Program-made: the position numbers and the translations under genes
From: CBDFGE01 sp965247055
GTDB taxonomy: Bacteria > Chloroflexota > Dehalococcoidia > Lucifugimonadales > JAGWBF01
Length of the DNA stretch: 64,000 nt
Direction of reading: 5' to 3'
Assembly (NCBI GenBank): GCA_965247055.1
Contig: CBDFGE010000005.1
Coordinates: forward strand, 248,001 to 312,000
Notes under the pieces: model-generated
The model's database searches: none
The model's input: the letters and a program-made list of their open reading frames with translations, nothing else
Told to the model about the DNA's origin: nothing
Shown: positions 17,749-26,082 of the stretch, piece after piece
Layout of the letters: every line of letters starts with the position of its first letter
Position numbering within the stretch: position 1 is the first letter of the stretch

Positions 17749-19443
17749 TTACCTCTCCGTCATGTACACGAACCGGAGCTTGGGTATGACGAGCTCGGTG
17801 AGGAAGTAGTCGTGCACATAGGGCTTGACCAGGACGTACTGCTCGCCGCTGTACCAAAGGGGTATCCAGGGAGCATCCCTGACAATTAGCTGCTCGGCCT
17901 CCTGGTAGATCTGGTATCTCACGTCCTCTCGCGGCTCGACCCTCGCCCTCTCGAGGAGCCCGTCCACCTGCTGGTTGTTGTACGCGGTATGGTTGTTGTT
18001 GCTCTTGCTGTGGAAGAGCAGGTCCAGGAAGTTCTCGGGGTCGGGGTAGTCGGCGATCCATCCGATCTGGAACATCTCAAAGCGGCGCTTGATCAGGTCT
18101 TGTAGATAGGTGGCGAACTCGGTCTGGAGTGTCTCTACCTTGATCCCCAGGTTCTTCTCCCACATCGCCAGGATCACTTCCATATCGAGGGACACGCTGG
18201 ACCCGAAACTGCCGGCGGTCGTCAGTATGATGGGCTTACCGAAGTTCTCCAGGTTGGGCCCGTACTTGGACTCAGCCAGCAGCTGGCGGGCCAGGTTGGG
18301 GTCGTAGCCGTACCCTTCCAGGTTTTCGTTATAGGCGGGGAATCCCGGGGGAAGAATGCCTTTGGCGGGGACGACAAGGCCGGCCAGGACGCTTTTCGTT
18401 ATCTCCTCTTTGTCGATGGCGTAGTTGAGGGCCTGCCTCACCTTGAGGTCGTCGAAGGGCGGCTCATCTACGTTCATCCCTATGTAAGTGGTACTGAAGG
18501 ATGGGGGCGCCCTCTGGATCTCGGTGCTGAGGGCGTTGGAAGGGTCCAGCACCCGGTCCAGGTCCGCCAGCCCCACTCCTGTTAAGTGTATCTCGTCGTT
18601 CTCGTACATCAGCATGGAGGTGCCGCCGCCGAGGATAAAATGCACCTTATCCAGGAAGGGGGGGGCCAGGTGGTAGTTCTCGTTCCGGGCCAGGACAAAC
18701 CTCTCTCCCGGCGCGTAATCGCTGAACTTGAAGGGGCCGGACCCGTTGGGCTCCCGGAACCACAGCCGGCTGCTCTCCACGTTTTCCCGGTCCAGCACGA
18801 AGGCGGTGGGATAGGTGAGCTTCGCCAGGAAGTAGGCCTTGGGCTCGTCTATGGTTATCTCCAGGGTGTGGCCGTCGATCACCCGCAGCCCTTGCACCTC
18901 TGTGGCGTCGCCCCGCAGCCTCTCCGTGACGCCCACTATGTCTCCCAGGTACTCGTCCACCACGGGCGCCGCGGTCTGGGGATCGGATGCCCGCTCCATG
19001 GACCATTTGAAGTCCTGGGCTGTGATGAGTTTACCGTTGTGGAACTTGGCGTTCGGGCGCAGGTGGAAGGTGTATACCCTGCCGTCGGGGCTCATATCCC
19101 AGGTCTCGGCGAGGTCTCCCACGATGTTCAGGCCCTTGTCTATGGTCACCAGGCCACCGAACACCTCGACGATGATGGTGGCCGAAGTAACGTCGGTGGT
19201 CTGGTGTGGATCGAGGGTTGGTGGGTCGTTCCACAGCCTGAGGAGAGTACCTCCCTGGACCCTTTGGCCCGGCGTGGTCTGTTTGGACCCCCCGACATCG
19301 GCGCCGGTGGTGGGTTCTCCCGCGGACGCCGCCGTCGGTGCCGTCTGAGTCCCATTCTCTCCTACCCGGGACGAGCTCCTGCTGCTGCAGGCCGCTACAA
19401 ATAGAAGGGTAGCTATGATCAGTAGAACGGTCTTCCAGCCCAT
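17749..19443 (-). CDS. extracellular solute-binding lipoprotein, family 5 (peptide/nickel type)
   Basis: 564 residues. The start MGWKTVLLIIATLLFVAAC contains a lipobox (VAAC) so Cys19 is the likely lipid anchor, followed by a serine/threonine-rich linker. The body has family-5 hallmarks: LLRLWNDPPTLDPHQTTDV, the signature around LAETWDMSPDGRVYTFHLRPNAKFHNG (residues about 110-135), and QALNYAIDKEEI. It captures oligopeptides or similar ligands outside the membrane for the two permeases that follow on the same strand. A TTGAAA-18-TACAAT promoter lies at 19531-19560. A ligand cannot be deduced. Confidence 0.92.
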   Translation of the reverse strand: MGWKTVLLIIATLLFVAACSSRSSSRVGENGTQTAPTAASAGEPTTGADVGGSKQTTPGQRVQGGTLLRLWNDPPTLDPHQTTDVTSATIIVEVFGGLVTIDKGLNIVGDLAETWDMSPDGRVYTFHLRPNAKFHNGKLITAQDFKWSMERASDPQTAAPVVDEYLGDIVGVTERLRGDATEVQGLRVIDGHTLEITIDEPKAYFLAKLTYPTAFVLDRENVESSRLWFREPNGSGPFKFSDYAPGERFVLARNENYHLAPPFLDKVHFILGGGTSMLMYENDEIHLTGVGLADLDRVLDPSNALSTEIQRAPPSFSTTYIGMNVDEPPFDDLKVRQALNYAIDKEEITKSVLAGLVVPAKGILPPGFPAYNENLEGYGYDPNLARQLLAESKYGPNLENFGKPIILTTAGSFGSSVSLDMEVILAMWEKNLGIKVETLQTEFATYLQDLIKRRFEMFQIGWIADYPDPENFLDLLFHSKSNNNHTAYNNQQVDGLLERARVEPREDVRYQIYQEAEQLIVRDAPWIPLWYSGEQYVLVKPYVHDYFLTELVIPKLRFVYMTER

Positions 19444-19530
19444 GGATCCTCGCTTTCCGGTGTATTCCTGTCCTGTCGCCGTGAGGCGGTGCGTTATCTT
19501 TCCCCTGCTGTTACGTTGGCGTATATCTAC

Positions 19531-19560
19531 ATTGTAGACGCATCATGCCCGAATTTTCAA
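19531..19560 (-). promoter_or_regulatory. promoter of the ABC importer operon
   Basis: Minus strand: -35 TTGAAA (19560-19555), 18-base spacer, -10 TACAAT (19536-19531); about 80 bases of leader precede the binding-protein gene. Confidence 0.55.
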
Positions 19561-19618
19561 CGGTGCCGGTACCATGATGGCTGATGCCGCGTTGAATGAA
19601 GGGCCGCCCGCCGCCAGC

Positions 19619-19648
19619 TTGACACCTTCGGAGTCACGACTCTATCCT
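19619..19648 (+). promoter_or_regulatory. promoter for the S41-like peptidase gene
   Basis: TTGACA (19619-19624), 18-base spacer, TATCCT (19643-19648). The ATG is at 19691, about 36 bases after the expected start of transcription. It is divergent from the importer promoter. Confidence 0.55.
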
Positions 19649-19690
19649 GTTCTTTGGAAGCTGCCGCAGACAAGATAGGAACTATTAGCT

Positions 19691-21046
19691 ATGTCCCCCT
19701 TGTTACGAGAGAGACTCATCTGGCTAGCCGCCTCGACTGTGCTGCTATCGATGGTAGCCCTGGCTGGCTTTGCATGCCGAAACGATACCGTAGCTGGCGG
19801 CGAGGCGGCCCTGGTATGGGAGGCATGGGACATTGTCAACAGTTCTTACGTCGAAGCGGGGGCCGTGGATTCGACCAGGGCCTCCGCAAACATGATTATT
19901 AAGATGCTGGAGGCCGGGGACAGGCCAGCTGATCCCTTCCTGGCTGAGCTGGAGAGCGTCCGGGGGCGGGTTCCGGGGGGGGTGCCCAGGGACCTGGCGA
20001 GCGTCTGGAGGGCGTGGACGCTGTTCCGCAGGACCTGGCCCGATACAGACCCCACTCTCCTGGCGAACGCCGCCGTGGACGGCATGCTGGAGAGCCTGGG
20101 TGACGAGTCGGTAGCCCACCTCAGTCCCGAGGCCTACGGGAGCGCCCTGGAGAATCTGAACGGTACCTACGAGGGGATAGGGGCCTTCGTCGCCATCCAG
20201 GACGGCAAGATGGTGCTCTCCCCCATGAAAGACAGGCCCGCGGAGCGGGCAGGAGTGAGGGCGGGTGACGTGGTGCTGGAGGTTGACGGGGTGCCCGTGG
20301 AGGGGAGGAGCCTGGAAGAGGTGACGGCATATGTAAAGGGCCCGCCTGGTACCAAGGTCACCCTGCGGGTGGAACGGGCGGGCGAAGAGGAGCCCAAGGA
20401 GTTCGAGGTGATCAGGGGCAGCATACAGGTGATCTCGATAGACCGTGCCCTTTTTCCCGGCGCCATCGGCTATCTGCTCATAACCGACTTCCTTGGACAT
20501 ACCGGCGAGGAGGTGCTGGAGGCCCTTGAGGAGCTACGGCAGTCGGACATGCTGGCCCTGATCCTCGATCTGAGGGGTAACCCAGGAGGCTCCATCGAGG
20601 CGGCCCGAAAGGTGGCGGAGCAGTTCCTTGACGAGGGCCTTCTAATGTACGAGGTAGGCAGGGATGGCCGGCGTACGGACTGGCCGCTTGGGGGGGACGA
20701 CGTAGCCACTAGGAAGCTGCCTCTGCTGTTGCTTGTGAACCGCTTCACTAGTGAGGCTGCGGAGGCTCTGGCCGGCGCCCTTCAGGATGCCGGCCGTGCC
20801 AAACTGCTTGGCACGGCTACCCCGGGAAAGGGCTCGGCTCACGCATACAGGGAACTGAGCGATGGCTCGGCGATCTACCTGCCCGTTAGCCACTGGTACA
20901 CACCCCTGGGGAGGCCGATACATGGGGTGGGGATACGCCCAGATATCCAGGTGGAGCTCATGCCCGAGGACATCAGTTTGGGGATAGATGCCCAGCTGAG
21001 GGATGCCTACGACTACCTGAACGACCTGCTCCCCCACTTCCGGTAA
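19691..21046 (+). CDS. S41-family C-terminal processing protease relative with displaced catalytic serine
   Basis: 451 residues. A signal segment (LIWLAASTVLLSMVALAGFAC) ends in a possible lipobox. A helical region precedes a PDZ domain at about 155-230 (GIGAFVAIQDGKMVLSPMKDRPAERAG is its start), then the S41 core with LILDLRGNPGG. In CtpA/Prc enzymes a serine in S-A-x-E lies exactly 25 residues before the lysine of GKG. Here the lysine is Lys380 (TPGKGS), but position 355 is Glu and the only serine is Ser354 (FTSEAAE), with no gap in the intervening alignment. The protein may therefore use a shifted serine or be inactive. It sits alone between the importer operon and the ribosomal block. Confidence 0.82.
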   Translation: MSPLLRERLIWLAASTVLLSMVALAGFACRNDTVAGGEAALVWEAWDIVNSSYVEAGAVDSTRASANMIIKMLEAGDRPADPFLAELESVRGRVPGGVPRDLASVWRAWTLFRRTWPDTDPTLLANAAVDGMLESLGDESVAHLSPEAYGSALENLNGTYEGIGAFVAIQDGKMVLSPMKDRPAERAGVRAGDVVLEVDGVPVEGRSLEEVTAYVKGPPGTKVTLRVERAGEEEPKEFEVIRGSIQVISIDRALFPGAIGYLLITDFLGHTGEEVLEALEELRQSDMLALILDLRGNPGGSIEAARKVAEQFLDEGLLMYEVGRDGRRTDWPLGGDDVATRKLPLLLLVNRFTSEAAEALAGALQDAGRAKLLGTATPGKGSAHAYRELSDGSAIYLPVSHWYTPLGRPIHGVGIRPDIQVELMPEDISLGIDAQLRDAYDYLNDLLPHFR

Positions 21047-21059
21047 TCGCTAACGCGTC

Positions 21060-21341
21060 CTAATCACCAGGCTCTTCATCACCGGGCCCTTCTCCACGGG
21101 GAGGCCCCCCGCCCTCTTCGCGGCAGGTCAGGCACACATAGTCCTCCCCCTCCCCCTGGGCGATACCCACGGCTACGTTTCTCCTCCTCCCGCATATGGA
21201 GCAGGTTACCATTTGCCGGGGCGTGTTCCCCACCCTGCCTGGCTCCTGGTCGTAGCCGCGGAACCCGTGGTAATCTGGGTTCAGGAGTTTCCTGTCGGAG
21301 AACTGCTCGCGGTCCTTGCGCCGACTCACCTTCACCTCCAC
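21060..21341 (-). CDS. small zinc-ribbon protein downstream of rplL
   Basis: 93 residues from GTG 21341. A basic N-terminal half (VSRRKDREQFSDRKLL) is followed by a four-cysteine zinc ribbon, CSICGRRR at about 47-54 and CLTCREEG at about 70-77, and an acidic glycine/proline tail. It has no recognisable catalytic motif. It starts 39 bases after the rplL stop on the same strand and may be the last gene of the ribosomal transcript. Function unknown; the treble-clef-like spacing suggests nucleic-acid or protein binding. Confidence 0.55.
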   Translation of the reverse strand: MEVKVSRRKDREQFSDRKLLNPDYHGFRGYDQEPGRVGNTPRQMVTCSICGRRRNVAVGIAQGEGEDYVCLTCREEGGGPPRGEGPGDEEPGD

Positions 21342-21380
21342 GCGGCAAGCTGCTGGGGGTTCGGGTCACTTCCGGCCCCG

Positions 21381-21776
21381 CTACTCTATAGTTACCGTGG
21401 CCCCCGCGCCTTCCAGCACCTGTTTTATCCTGGCGGCCTCCTCCTTGGGCACCGCCTCTTTCACCCGTGCTGGTGCGCTCTCCACCAACTCCTTCGCCTC
21501 CCTGAGGCCGAGGGTGGTGACTTCCCGTACCGCCTTGATCACGTTGATCTTGTTCGCTCCCACTTCCTGGAGGCTGACGCTGAACTCGTACTGCTCCTCT
21601 TCGGCTGCGGAAGGCGCAGTGTCGCCGGAGGACGCAGCCGCCATCGGCGCTGCCTGTGCGATCGCTACTGGGGCGGCGGCGGAGATGCCGAACGCCTTTT
21701 CCAGGTCCTTCACCATCTCCGATACGTCAAGCACCGACATCTGTTTTATCGCCTCGAGAATTTCGTCCTTGGTCAT
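21381..21776 (-). CDS. rplL: 50S ribosomal protein L7/L12
   Basis: 131 residues from ATG 21776. The N-terminal dimerisation helix reads MTKDEILEAIKQMSVLDVSEMVKDLEKAF, followed by an alanine-rich hinge (about 33-60) and the conserved globular domain with EFSVSLQEVGANKINVIKAVRE, TTLGLREAKELVE and AARIKQVLEGAGATVTIE. It forms the ribosomal stalk that recruits translational GTPases. It follows rplJ by 32 bases, the standard L10-L12 order. A longer open frame from 22487 overlaps rplJ and is not used. Confidence 0.98.
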   Translation of the reverse strand: MTKDEILEAIKQMSVLDVSEMVKDLEKAFGISAAAPVAIAQAAPMAAASSGDTAPSAAEEEQYEFSVSLQEVGANKINVIKAVREVTTLGLREAKELVESAPARVKEAVPKEEAARIKQVLEGAGATVTIE

Positions 21777-21808
21777 GGTTTCCCCCTTCAGCCTGTAAGT
21801 TGGGCTAC

Positions 21809-22375
21809 CTATGATTCTCCTTGAGAGCTCATCTGCGCTGCACGCTGCTGGAGCAGGACCGCCAGCGAGGCTACGGGTCCATTCAGCACGGCCAAGAGTG
21901 AGCGTGCGGGTGCCTGCAGCTGGCCCAAGAGCGTGGCAACTGGCGACTGGATCTGGCCCAGGAGCATGGCGACCAGTTGAGCCCTTGGTGGGAGGTTGGA
22001 TAAGGACACCACTTGGGCCGGCGTCAGCGTATGCCCATCGAGGACGGCACCTCTTATTGCCAGGGTCGAGCGGTTCACTCGGATGTACGCCACCAGGGCC
22101 TTCGCCACCTCCACCGGGTCGCCGTATCCGAACGCCAGGCCGGTGGGGCCCTGGACAACCTCCTTGATCTGGGGATTGCTGGCCGATTCGGCGGCGAGGC
22201 GGGTGATGGTATTTTTCACCACCCGGTACTCGACGTGCTTGTCTCGCATGTTCTGGCGCAGCTCCGTCATCACGTTGCCGGATAGTCCTGTGAAATCGGT
22301 AGCAACGGCTATAGTGCACCGGGCGAGCTTGTCGCTCAGCTCCTCCACCATGTCGATCTTTTTCCTGGTTGGCAT
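21809..22375 (-). CDS. rplJ: 50S ribosomal protein L10
   Basis: 188 residues. ATG 22375 is preferred over GTG 22381 because GGAGGGG lies five bases before the ATG and would abut the GTG. The N-terminus PTRKKIDMVEELSDKLARCTIAVATDFTGL and HVEYRVVKNTITRLAA are typical; the C-terminal helix (about 150-185) that binds L12 dimers is present. L10 anchors the L12 stalk on 23S rRNA and usually regulates its own operon. An attenuator-like hairpin lies directly upstream (22391-22418). Confidence 0.97.
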   Translation of the reverse strand: MPTRKKIDMVEELSDKLARCTIAVATDFTGLSGNVMTELRQNMRDKHVEYRVVKNTITRLAAESASNPQIKEVVQGPTGLAFGYGDPVEVAKALVAYIRVNRSTLAIRGAVLDGHTLTPAQVVSLSNLPPRAQLVAMLLGQIQSPVATLLGQLQAPARSLLAVLNGPVASLAVLLQQRAAQMSSQGES

Positions 22376-22390
22376 AGGCACCCCTCCAAC

Positions 22391-22418
22391 AAAAATCCCC
22401 GCAACGCGGCGCGGGGAT
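22391..22418 (-). terminator. attenuator-like intrinsic terminator in the rplJ leader
   Basis: On the minus strand ATCCCCGC (22418-22411) pairs with GCGGGGAT (22402-22395) around an eight-base loop, followed by a short T run ending at 22391. It sits only 16 bases before the rplJ start and 245 bases after rplA. It fits an L10-type leader that reduces readthrough into rplJL; the full leader fold was not verified. Confidence 0.6.
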
Positions 22419-22662
22419 GGCTCCAGTCTGACCCCTATGTTTCCGGCGCCCCTTTTGTTGGGTACTACATAACGTGGCTCCGGCCAATCGGGGGATCTAA
22501 GCTGGGCAGTCCCAAGGCGCCTCGGCGGGCGGAAACCATTACCCTCTAAGGCTCGAGGACCCGCTGTCTATGGCATCCTGAGAGCTAAGTTTACTGTCTA
22601 CCTACGCTACCTCCAAAATCTGCCACTGTCAATGTGAACGACGGACACACGCATCGGACACG

Positions 22663-23379
22663 CTAGACCTCCGGTTTCAGGTCAAGAAGGCTGGCGGTGT
22701 CCAGGTTGATACCCGGTCCCATGGTGGAAGTCAGGTAAGCGGATCTTATAAAGGAGCCCTTTACGGCTGGTGGCTTGGACCTGGTCACCGAATCCACCAG
22801 TGAGGCGATATTCGACAGAAGCTGGTCCGCTGGGAAGCTGATCTTTCCCACGGGGCAGTGTATGATCGCCGTCCGGTCCGTGCGGTACTCCACTCGGCCC
22901 TTCTTGGCCTCCTCTATGACTCTGGGGAGGTCGCGGGGCTGGACCATGGTCCCGGTCCTGGGGTTGGGCATGAGCCCCCGGCGCCCAAGTATGCGTCCCA
23001 ACCGGCCGATCTTGCTCATCACGTCTGGTATGGCTATGCCCACGTCGAAATCGACCCATCCTCCCTCGACCTGCTTAATCAGGTCGTCTTCCCCCACGTA
23101 GTCGGCCCCGGCCTGGCGGGCTATATCCACCGCCTCCCCGGTTGCGAACACTAACACCCGGATATTCTTGCCCAGCCCGTAGGGAAGGACCGTTACCCCC
23201 CTTACAAGCTGGTCTGCATGGCGAGGATCGGCACCGGTGCGGAGGTGAAGCTCTACAGTCTCGTCGAATTTGGCGTTGGCGACCTCCATTAGCAGGGAGA
23301 CCGCCTCCTGGGGCGTGTAGGACTTCGCCGGGTCCGTCTTCTCCTTTACCGCGTTGTAGCGTCTGCTGTGTTTGACCAT
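22663..23379 (-). CDS. rplA: 50S ribosomal protein L1
   Basis: 238 residues, normal length. Conserved segments in order: KRYNAVKEKTD-like start (here SRRYNAVKEKTDPAKSY), KFDETVELHLRTGADPRHADQLVRG, VLVFATGE, GRLGRILGRRGLMPNPRTGT and the C-terminal VKGSFIRSAYLTSTMGPG. L1 binds 23S rRNA at the mobile stalk by the E site and often represses its own mRNA. It starts two bases after rplK. The 281 bases downstream, before rplJ, hold no gene but contain the rplJ leader. Confidence 0.98.
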   Translation of the reverse strand: MVKHSRRYNAVKEKTDPAKSYTPQEAVSLLMEVANAKFDETVELHLRTGADPRHADQLVRGVTVLPYGLGKNIRVLVFATGEAVDIARQAGADYVGEDDLIKQVEGGWVDFDVGIAIPDVMSKIGRLGRILGRRGLMPNPRTGTMVQPRDLPRVIEEAKKGRVEYRTDRTAIIHCPVGKISFPADQLLSNIASLVDSVTRSKPPAVKGSFIRSAYLTSTMGPGINLDTASLLDLKPEV

Positions 23380-23381
23380 CG

Positions 23382-23810
23382 CTAGTCCTCTACTACTTCT
23401 ATGCCCATGCTGCGCGCGGTGCCCTCTATGATCTTAAGTGCTGCTTCCAGGGAAGAGGCGTTAAGGTCTTTCAACTTGACCTGGGCTATATCCCGGATGG
23501 AGCCCCTCGTCACCCTGCCCACCACGCTACGTCCCGACAGGGCGGTTCCCTTCTCAAGCCCTGCCGACTTGCGGAGTAGCTCCGAAGCCGGTGGGCTCTT
23601 GGTGACGAAGCTGAAGGACCTGTCCTCAAACACCGTTATCTGCGCTGGAATAATGGTACCCGCTTGGGAGGCCGTGCGCTCGTTATACTCCTTTACAAAG
23701 GCCATTATGTTGACCCCGTGCTGACCGAGAGCGGGGCCCACGGGAGGGGCAGGCGTGGCCTTGCCCGCCTGGAGCTGGAGTTTGATGATAGACCTTACTT
23801 TCTTGGCCAA
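23382..23810 (-). CDS. rplK: 50S ribosomal protein L11
   Basis: 142 residues with the family start KKVRSIIKLQLQAGKATPAPPVGPALGQHGVNIMAFVKEYN, the proline-rich loop bound by thiostrepton-type antibiotics, and the C-terminal rRNA-binding domain with GSIRDIAQVKLKDLNA. It supports the GTPase-associated centre. It follows nusG by nine bases and precedes rplA by two, the standard nusG-rplKA arrangement. Confidence 0.98.
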   Translation of the reverse strand: MAKKVRSIIKLQLQAGKATPAPPVGPALGQHGVNIMAFVKEYNERTASQAGTIIPAQITVFEDRSFSFVTKSPPASELLRKSAGLEKGTALSGRSVVGRVTRGSIRDIAQVKLKDLNASSLEAALKIIEGTARSMGIEVVED

Positions 23811-23819
23811 GGCTCTCCC

Positions 23820-24377
23820 TTAGATCTTTTCTACCTGGAGGAAGTCCAGCTCGACGGGGGTCTCCCTGCCGAAGAAGGAGACCAGGACTCGTATCTTACC
23901 CTTGCCGGGGTCGATGTCGTTCACGATGCCGATGAAATCAGCGAAGGGGCCCGAGCCTATGCGCACCGACTGGCCTCTCTGGAACCCTACCGCCACCTTG
24001 GTTGGACCCGACTCGATCTGCTTAAGGATAGCCTCCACTTCCCGGTCCTCCAGTGGAACGGGCTTGGGCCGCTTCTCCTGCTCGTCTTCGGAGGAGACGA
24101 AACCCGTCACTCCTGGTGTGTTGCGCACCACGTACCAGCTTTCGTCGTCGAGGCTCATCCGGACCAGGATATACCCGGGGAAGATTTTTCTCTTCTCGGG
24201 TCTGCGTTTTCCGTCCTTCAGGACGATCTCGTCCTCGGTCGGTACCACAACCTCATATATCTTGGCCTTCATGTCCAGGCTTTGGATGCGCAGGTCCAGG
24301 TTCTTTTTGACCCGCTCCTCCTGCCCGGAGTACGATTGAATGATGTACCAGCGCACGTCTTTTGTGTCTGTGCTCAT
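23820..24377 (-). CDS. nusG: transcription termination/antitermination protein NusG
   Basis: 185 residues from ATG 24377. The NGN domain opens DVRWYIIQSYSGQEERVKKNL, with KIFPGYILVRM and RNTPGVTGFV, and the KOW domain carries GQSVRIGSGPFADFIGIV and KIRVLVSFFGRETPVELDF. It binds RNA polymerase and couples transcription to Rho and to ribosomes. A longer frame to 24560 runs into secE and is rejected. It lies between secE and rplK in the standard order. Confidence 0.97.
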   Translation of the reverse strand: MSTDTKDVRWYIIQSYSGQEERVKKNLDLRIQSLDMKAKIYEVVVPTEDEIVLKDGKRRPEKRKIFPGYILVRMSLDDESWYVVRNTPGVTGFVSSEDEQEKRPKPVPLEDREVEAILKQIESGPTKVAVGFQRGQSVRIGSGPFADFIGIVNDIDPGKGKIRVLVSFFGRETPVELDFLQVEKI

Positions 24378-24430
24378 AGCTATTCTCCCTCTAGGTACAC
24401 TGGCTGCCCCCTCCGCTGGCGCACGCCCAT

Positions 24431-24676
24431 CTAGCGGAGGACGAACCTGGTGAAGGTTTGGCCCAGGCTGTAATCCAACGAGGAGAGCAGAACACCTACG
24501 ATGAAGGATAAACCGATGACGATCCAGGTGAGCCGTACAGTCTCCTCGCGGGTCGGCCACACGGATTTTCTCAGCTCGGAGACCGTCTCCTGTAAGAACT
24601 GGAGGGGCCGTCCCTTGGGCATACCTCCGGTTGTGATGAGCCGGCGGCCCTGGCCCCTGGTGGAAGACCTGGCCAC
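24431..24676 (-). CDS. secE: preprotein translocase subunit SecE
   Basis: 81 residues from a GTG start. A basic amphipathic segment with LQFLQETVSELRKSVWPTREET, the conserved SecE signature, precedes the single membrane helix (about 50-70) LTWIVIGLSFIVGVLLSSL. SecE clamps SecY in the general secretion translocon. The gene starts four bases after the rpmG stop, and its AGGTAAGG ribosome-binding site overlaps that stop codon. Confidence 0.95.
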   Translation of the reverse strand: MARSSTRGQGRRLITTGGMPKGRPLQFLQETVSELRKSVWPTREETVRLTWIVIGLSFIVGVLLSSLDYSLGQTFTRFVLR

Positions 24677-24680
24677 TTCC

Positions 24681-24851
24681 TTACCTCACTTCCCGGTGTG
24701 TCGTGTGGTTACGGCAGCGGGAGCAGTACTTGTGGAACTCCAGCCGTTGGGGGTCGCTCCTCCGGTTCTTGCTGGAGTTGTAGTTACGCTCGCGGCAATC
24801 AGTGCATTGCAGCGTAATAAGCACCCGGGCTTCAGAGCCTTTCTTTGCCAT
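24681..24851 (-). CDS. rpmG: 50S ribosomal protein L33 (zinc-binding type)
   Basis: 56 residues, ATG 24851 to TAA 24683-24681: begins MAKKGSEARVLITLQCTDC, with CTDC and CSRC pairs (Cys16, Cys19 and two near residue 44) that make this the zinc-binding L33 form, and RNYNSSKNRR between them. It sits between tuf and secE, a usual position for rpmG. The ribosome-binding GGAGTAAAGA-like sequence lies in the 3' end of tuf, whose stop is five bases downstream of nothing but this leader. Confidence 0.95.
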   Translation of the reverse strand: MAKKGSEARVLITLQCTDCRERNYNSSKNRRSDPQRLEFHKYCSRCRNHTTHREVR

Positions 24852-24855
24852 TTCT

Positions 24856-26058
24856 TTACTCCAGAACCTTGGTAAACACCCCTGCGCCGACGGTCCTGCC
24901 GCCCTCTCGTACGGCGAAGCGGAGTCCCTCCTCCAGCGCCACAGGGTAGATCAGTTTAATATTCACAGTAACGTTGTCGCCGGGCACTACCATCTCCACG
25001 CCTTCCGGGAGCTGGATCTCTCCAGTCACGTCGGAGGTCCTGATGTAGAACTGGGGCTTGTAGCCATTGAAGAAGGGAGTGTGCCGGCCGCCCTCCTCCC
25101 TGCTCAGGACGTATACCTCGGCCTCGGCAGTGGAGTAGGGTTGCATGGAGCCTGGCTTGGAGAGCACCTGCCCTCGCTCCACGTCGTCCCGCTCCACGCC
25201 CCTCAGGAGGATGCCAACAGCGTCGCCGGCCTCGGTGGTGCCCAGTAGCTTGTGGAACATCTCCAGGCCTGTGGCCACAGTCTTCCGCACGTCTCCAAAC
25301 CCCACCACCTCCACGTCTTCGCCGGTGGACAGCGTGCCCCTCTCCACCCGGCCGGTGACTACGGTGCCACGGCCCTTGATGCCGAAAACGTCCTCGATGG
25401 GCATGAGGAAGGGCCGGTCGATCACGCGTACCGGAAGGGGGATATACTCGTCCACGGTGTCCATTAGCTCCAGGATCTTGCCGCACCACTCGCATTCCCT
25501 TTTGCCACAAGAGCACTCCAGCGCCTTCAGCGCGCTGACCTTGATCACTGGGGTATCGTCTCCGGGGAACTCGTACTGGTTGAGGAGGTCCCTTACCTCC
25601 AACTCCACCAGCTCCAAGAGTTCGGGGTCCTCCATGGCGTCCACCTTGTTGAGAGCCACCACGATTCGCGGCACTTCCACCTGGCGCGCCAGCAGAATGT
25701 GCTCCCTGGTCTGGGGCATGGGGCCGTCGGGGGCGCTGACCACCAAGATCGCTCCGTCCATTTGTGCGGCGCCGGTGATCATGTTCTTGACGTAGTCCGC
25801 GTGTCCCGGACAATCGACGTGGGCGTAGTGTCGCTTGGCGGTCTCGTACTCGATGTGGGCGATGGCGATGGTGAGGCCGCGCGCCTTCTCCTCGGGGGCG
25901 TTATCTATAGTGTCGAAGGCCCTGACCGCGGTTCCGGTCCCCGCCGCGTGGAGCACGCTGGTTATGGCCGAGGTGAGGGTGGTCTTGCCGTGGTCGACAT
26001 GGCCGATGGTCCCGACGTTTACGTGGGGCTTGCTCCGGTCGAATTGCTGCTTTGCCAT
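24856..26058 (-). CDS. tuf: elongation factor Tu with a four-cysteine insert
   Basis: 400 residues from ATG 26058, with GGAG upstream. GTPase motifs: GHVDHGKTT (19-27), DCPGHADYVKNM and NKVDAMEDPE; domains 2 and 3 are complete, ending FTKVLE. It delivers aminoacyl-tRNA to the ribosome. Where most bacteria have a short acidic linker after SALKALE, this protein has Cys182, Cys184, Cys189 and Cys192 (CSCGKRECEWC), a CxC-x4-CxxC pattern that could bind zinc. It lies 24 bases after tRNA-Thr(GGT), as in the tRNA-tufB operon of E. coli, and just before rpmG. A longer frame to 26127 covers the tRNA and is rejected. Confidence 0.97.
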   Translation of the reverse strand: MAKQQFDRSKPHVNVGTIGHVDHGKTTLTSAITSVLHAAGTGTAVRAFDTIDNAPEEKARGLTIAIAHIEYETAKRHYAHVDCPGHADYVKNMITGAAQMDGAILVVSAPDGPMPQTREHILLARQVEVPRIVVALNKVDAMEDPELLELVELEVRDLLNQYEFPGDDTPVIKVSALKALECSCGKRECEWCGKILELMDTVDEYIPLPVRVIDRPFLMPIEDVFGIKGRGTVVTGRVERGTLSTGEDVEVVGFGDVRKTVATGLEMFHKLLGTTEAGDAVGILLRGVERDDVERGQVLSKPGSMQPYSTAEAEVYVLSREEGGRHTPFFNGYKPQFYIRTSDVTGEIQLPEGVEMVVPGDNVTVNIKLIYPVALEEGLRFAVREGGRTVGAGVFTKVLE

Positions 26059-26082
26059 ACTTGCTCCTGCCTTTCGGTATTC

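Noticed and set aside
21381..22487. 368-codon frame that would fuse rplL to upstream sequence
   Set aside because: rplL has a normal internal start at 21776, and the rest overlaps rplJ in another frame.
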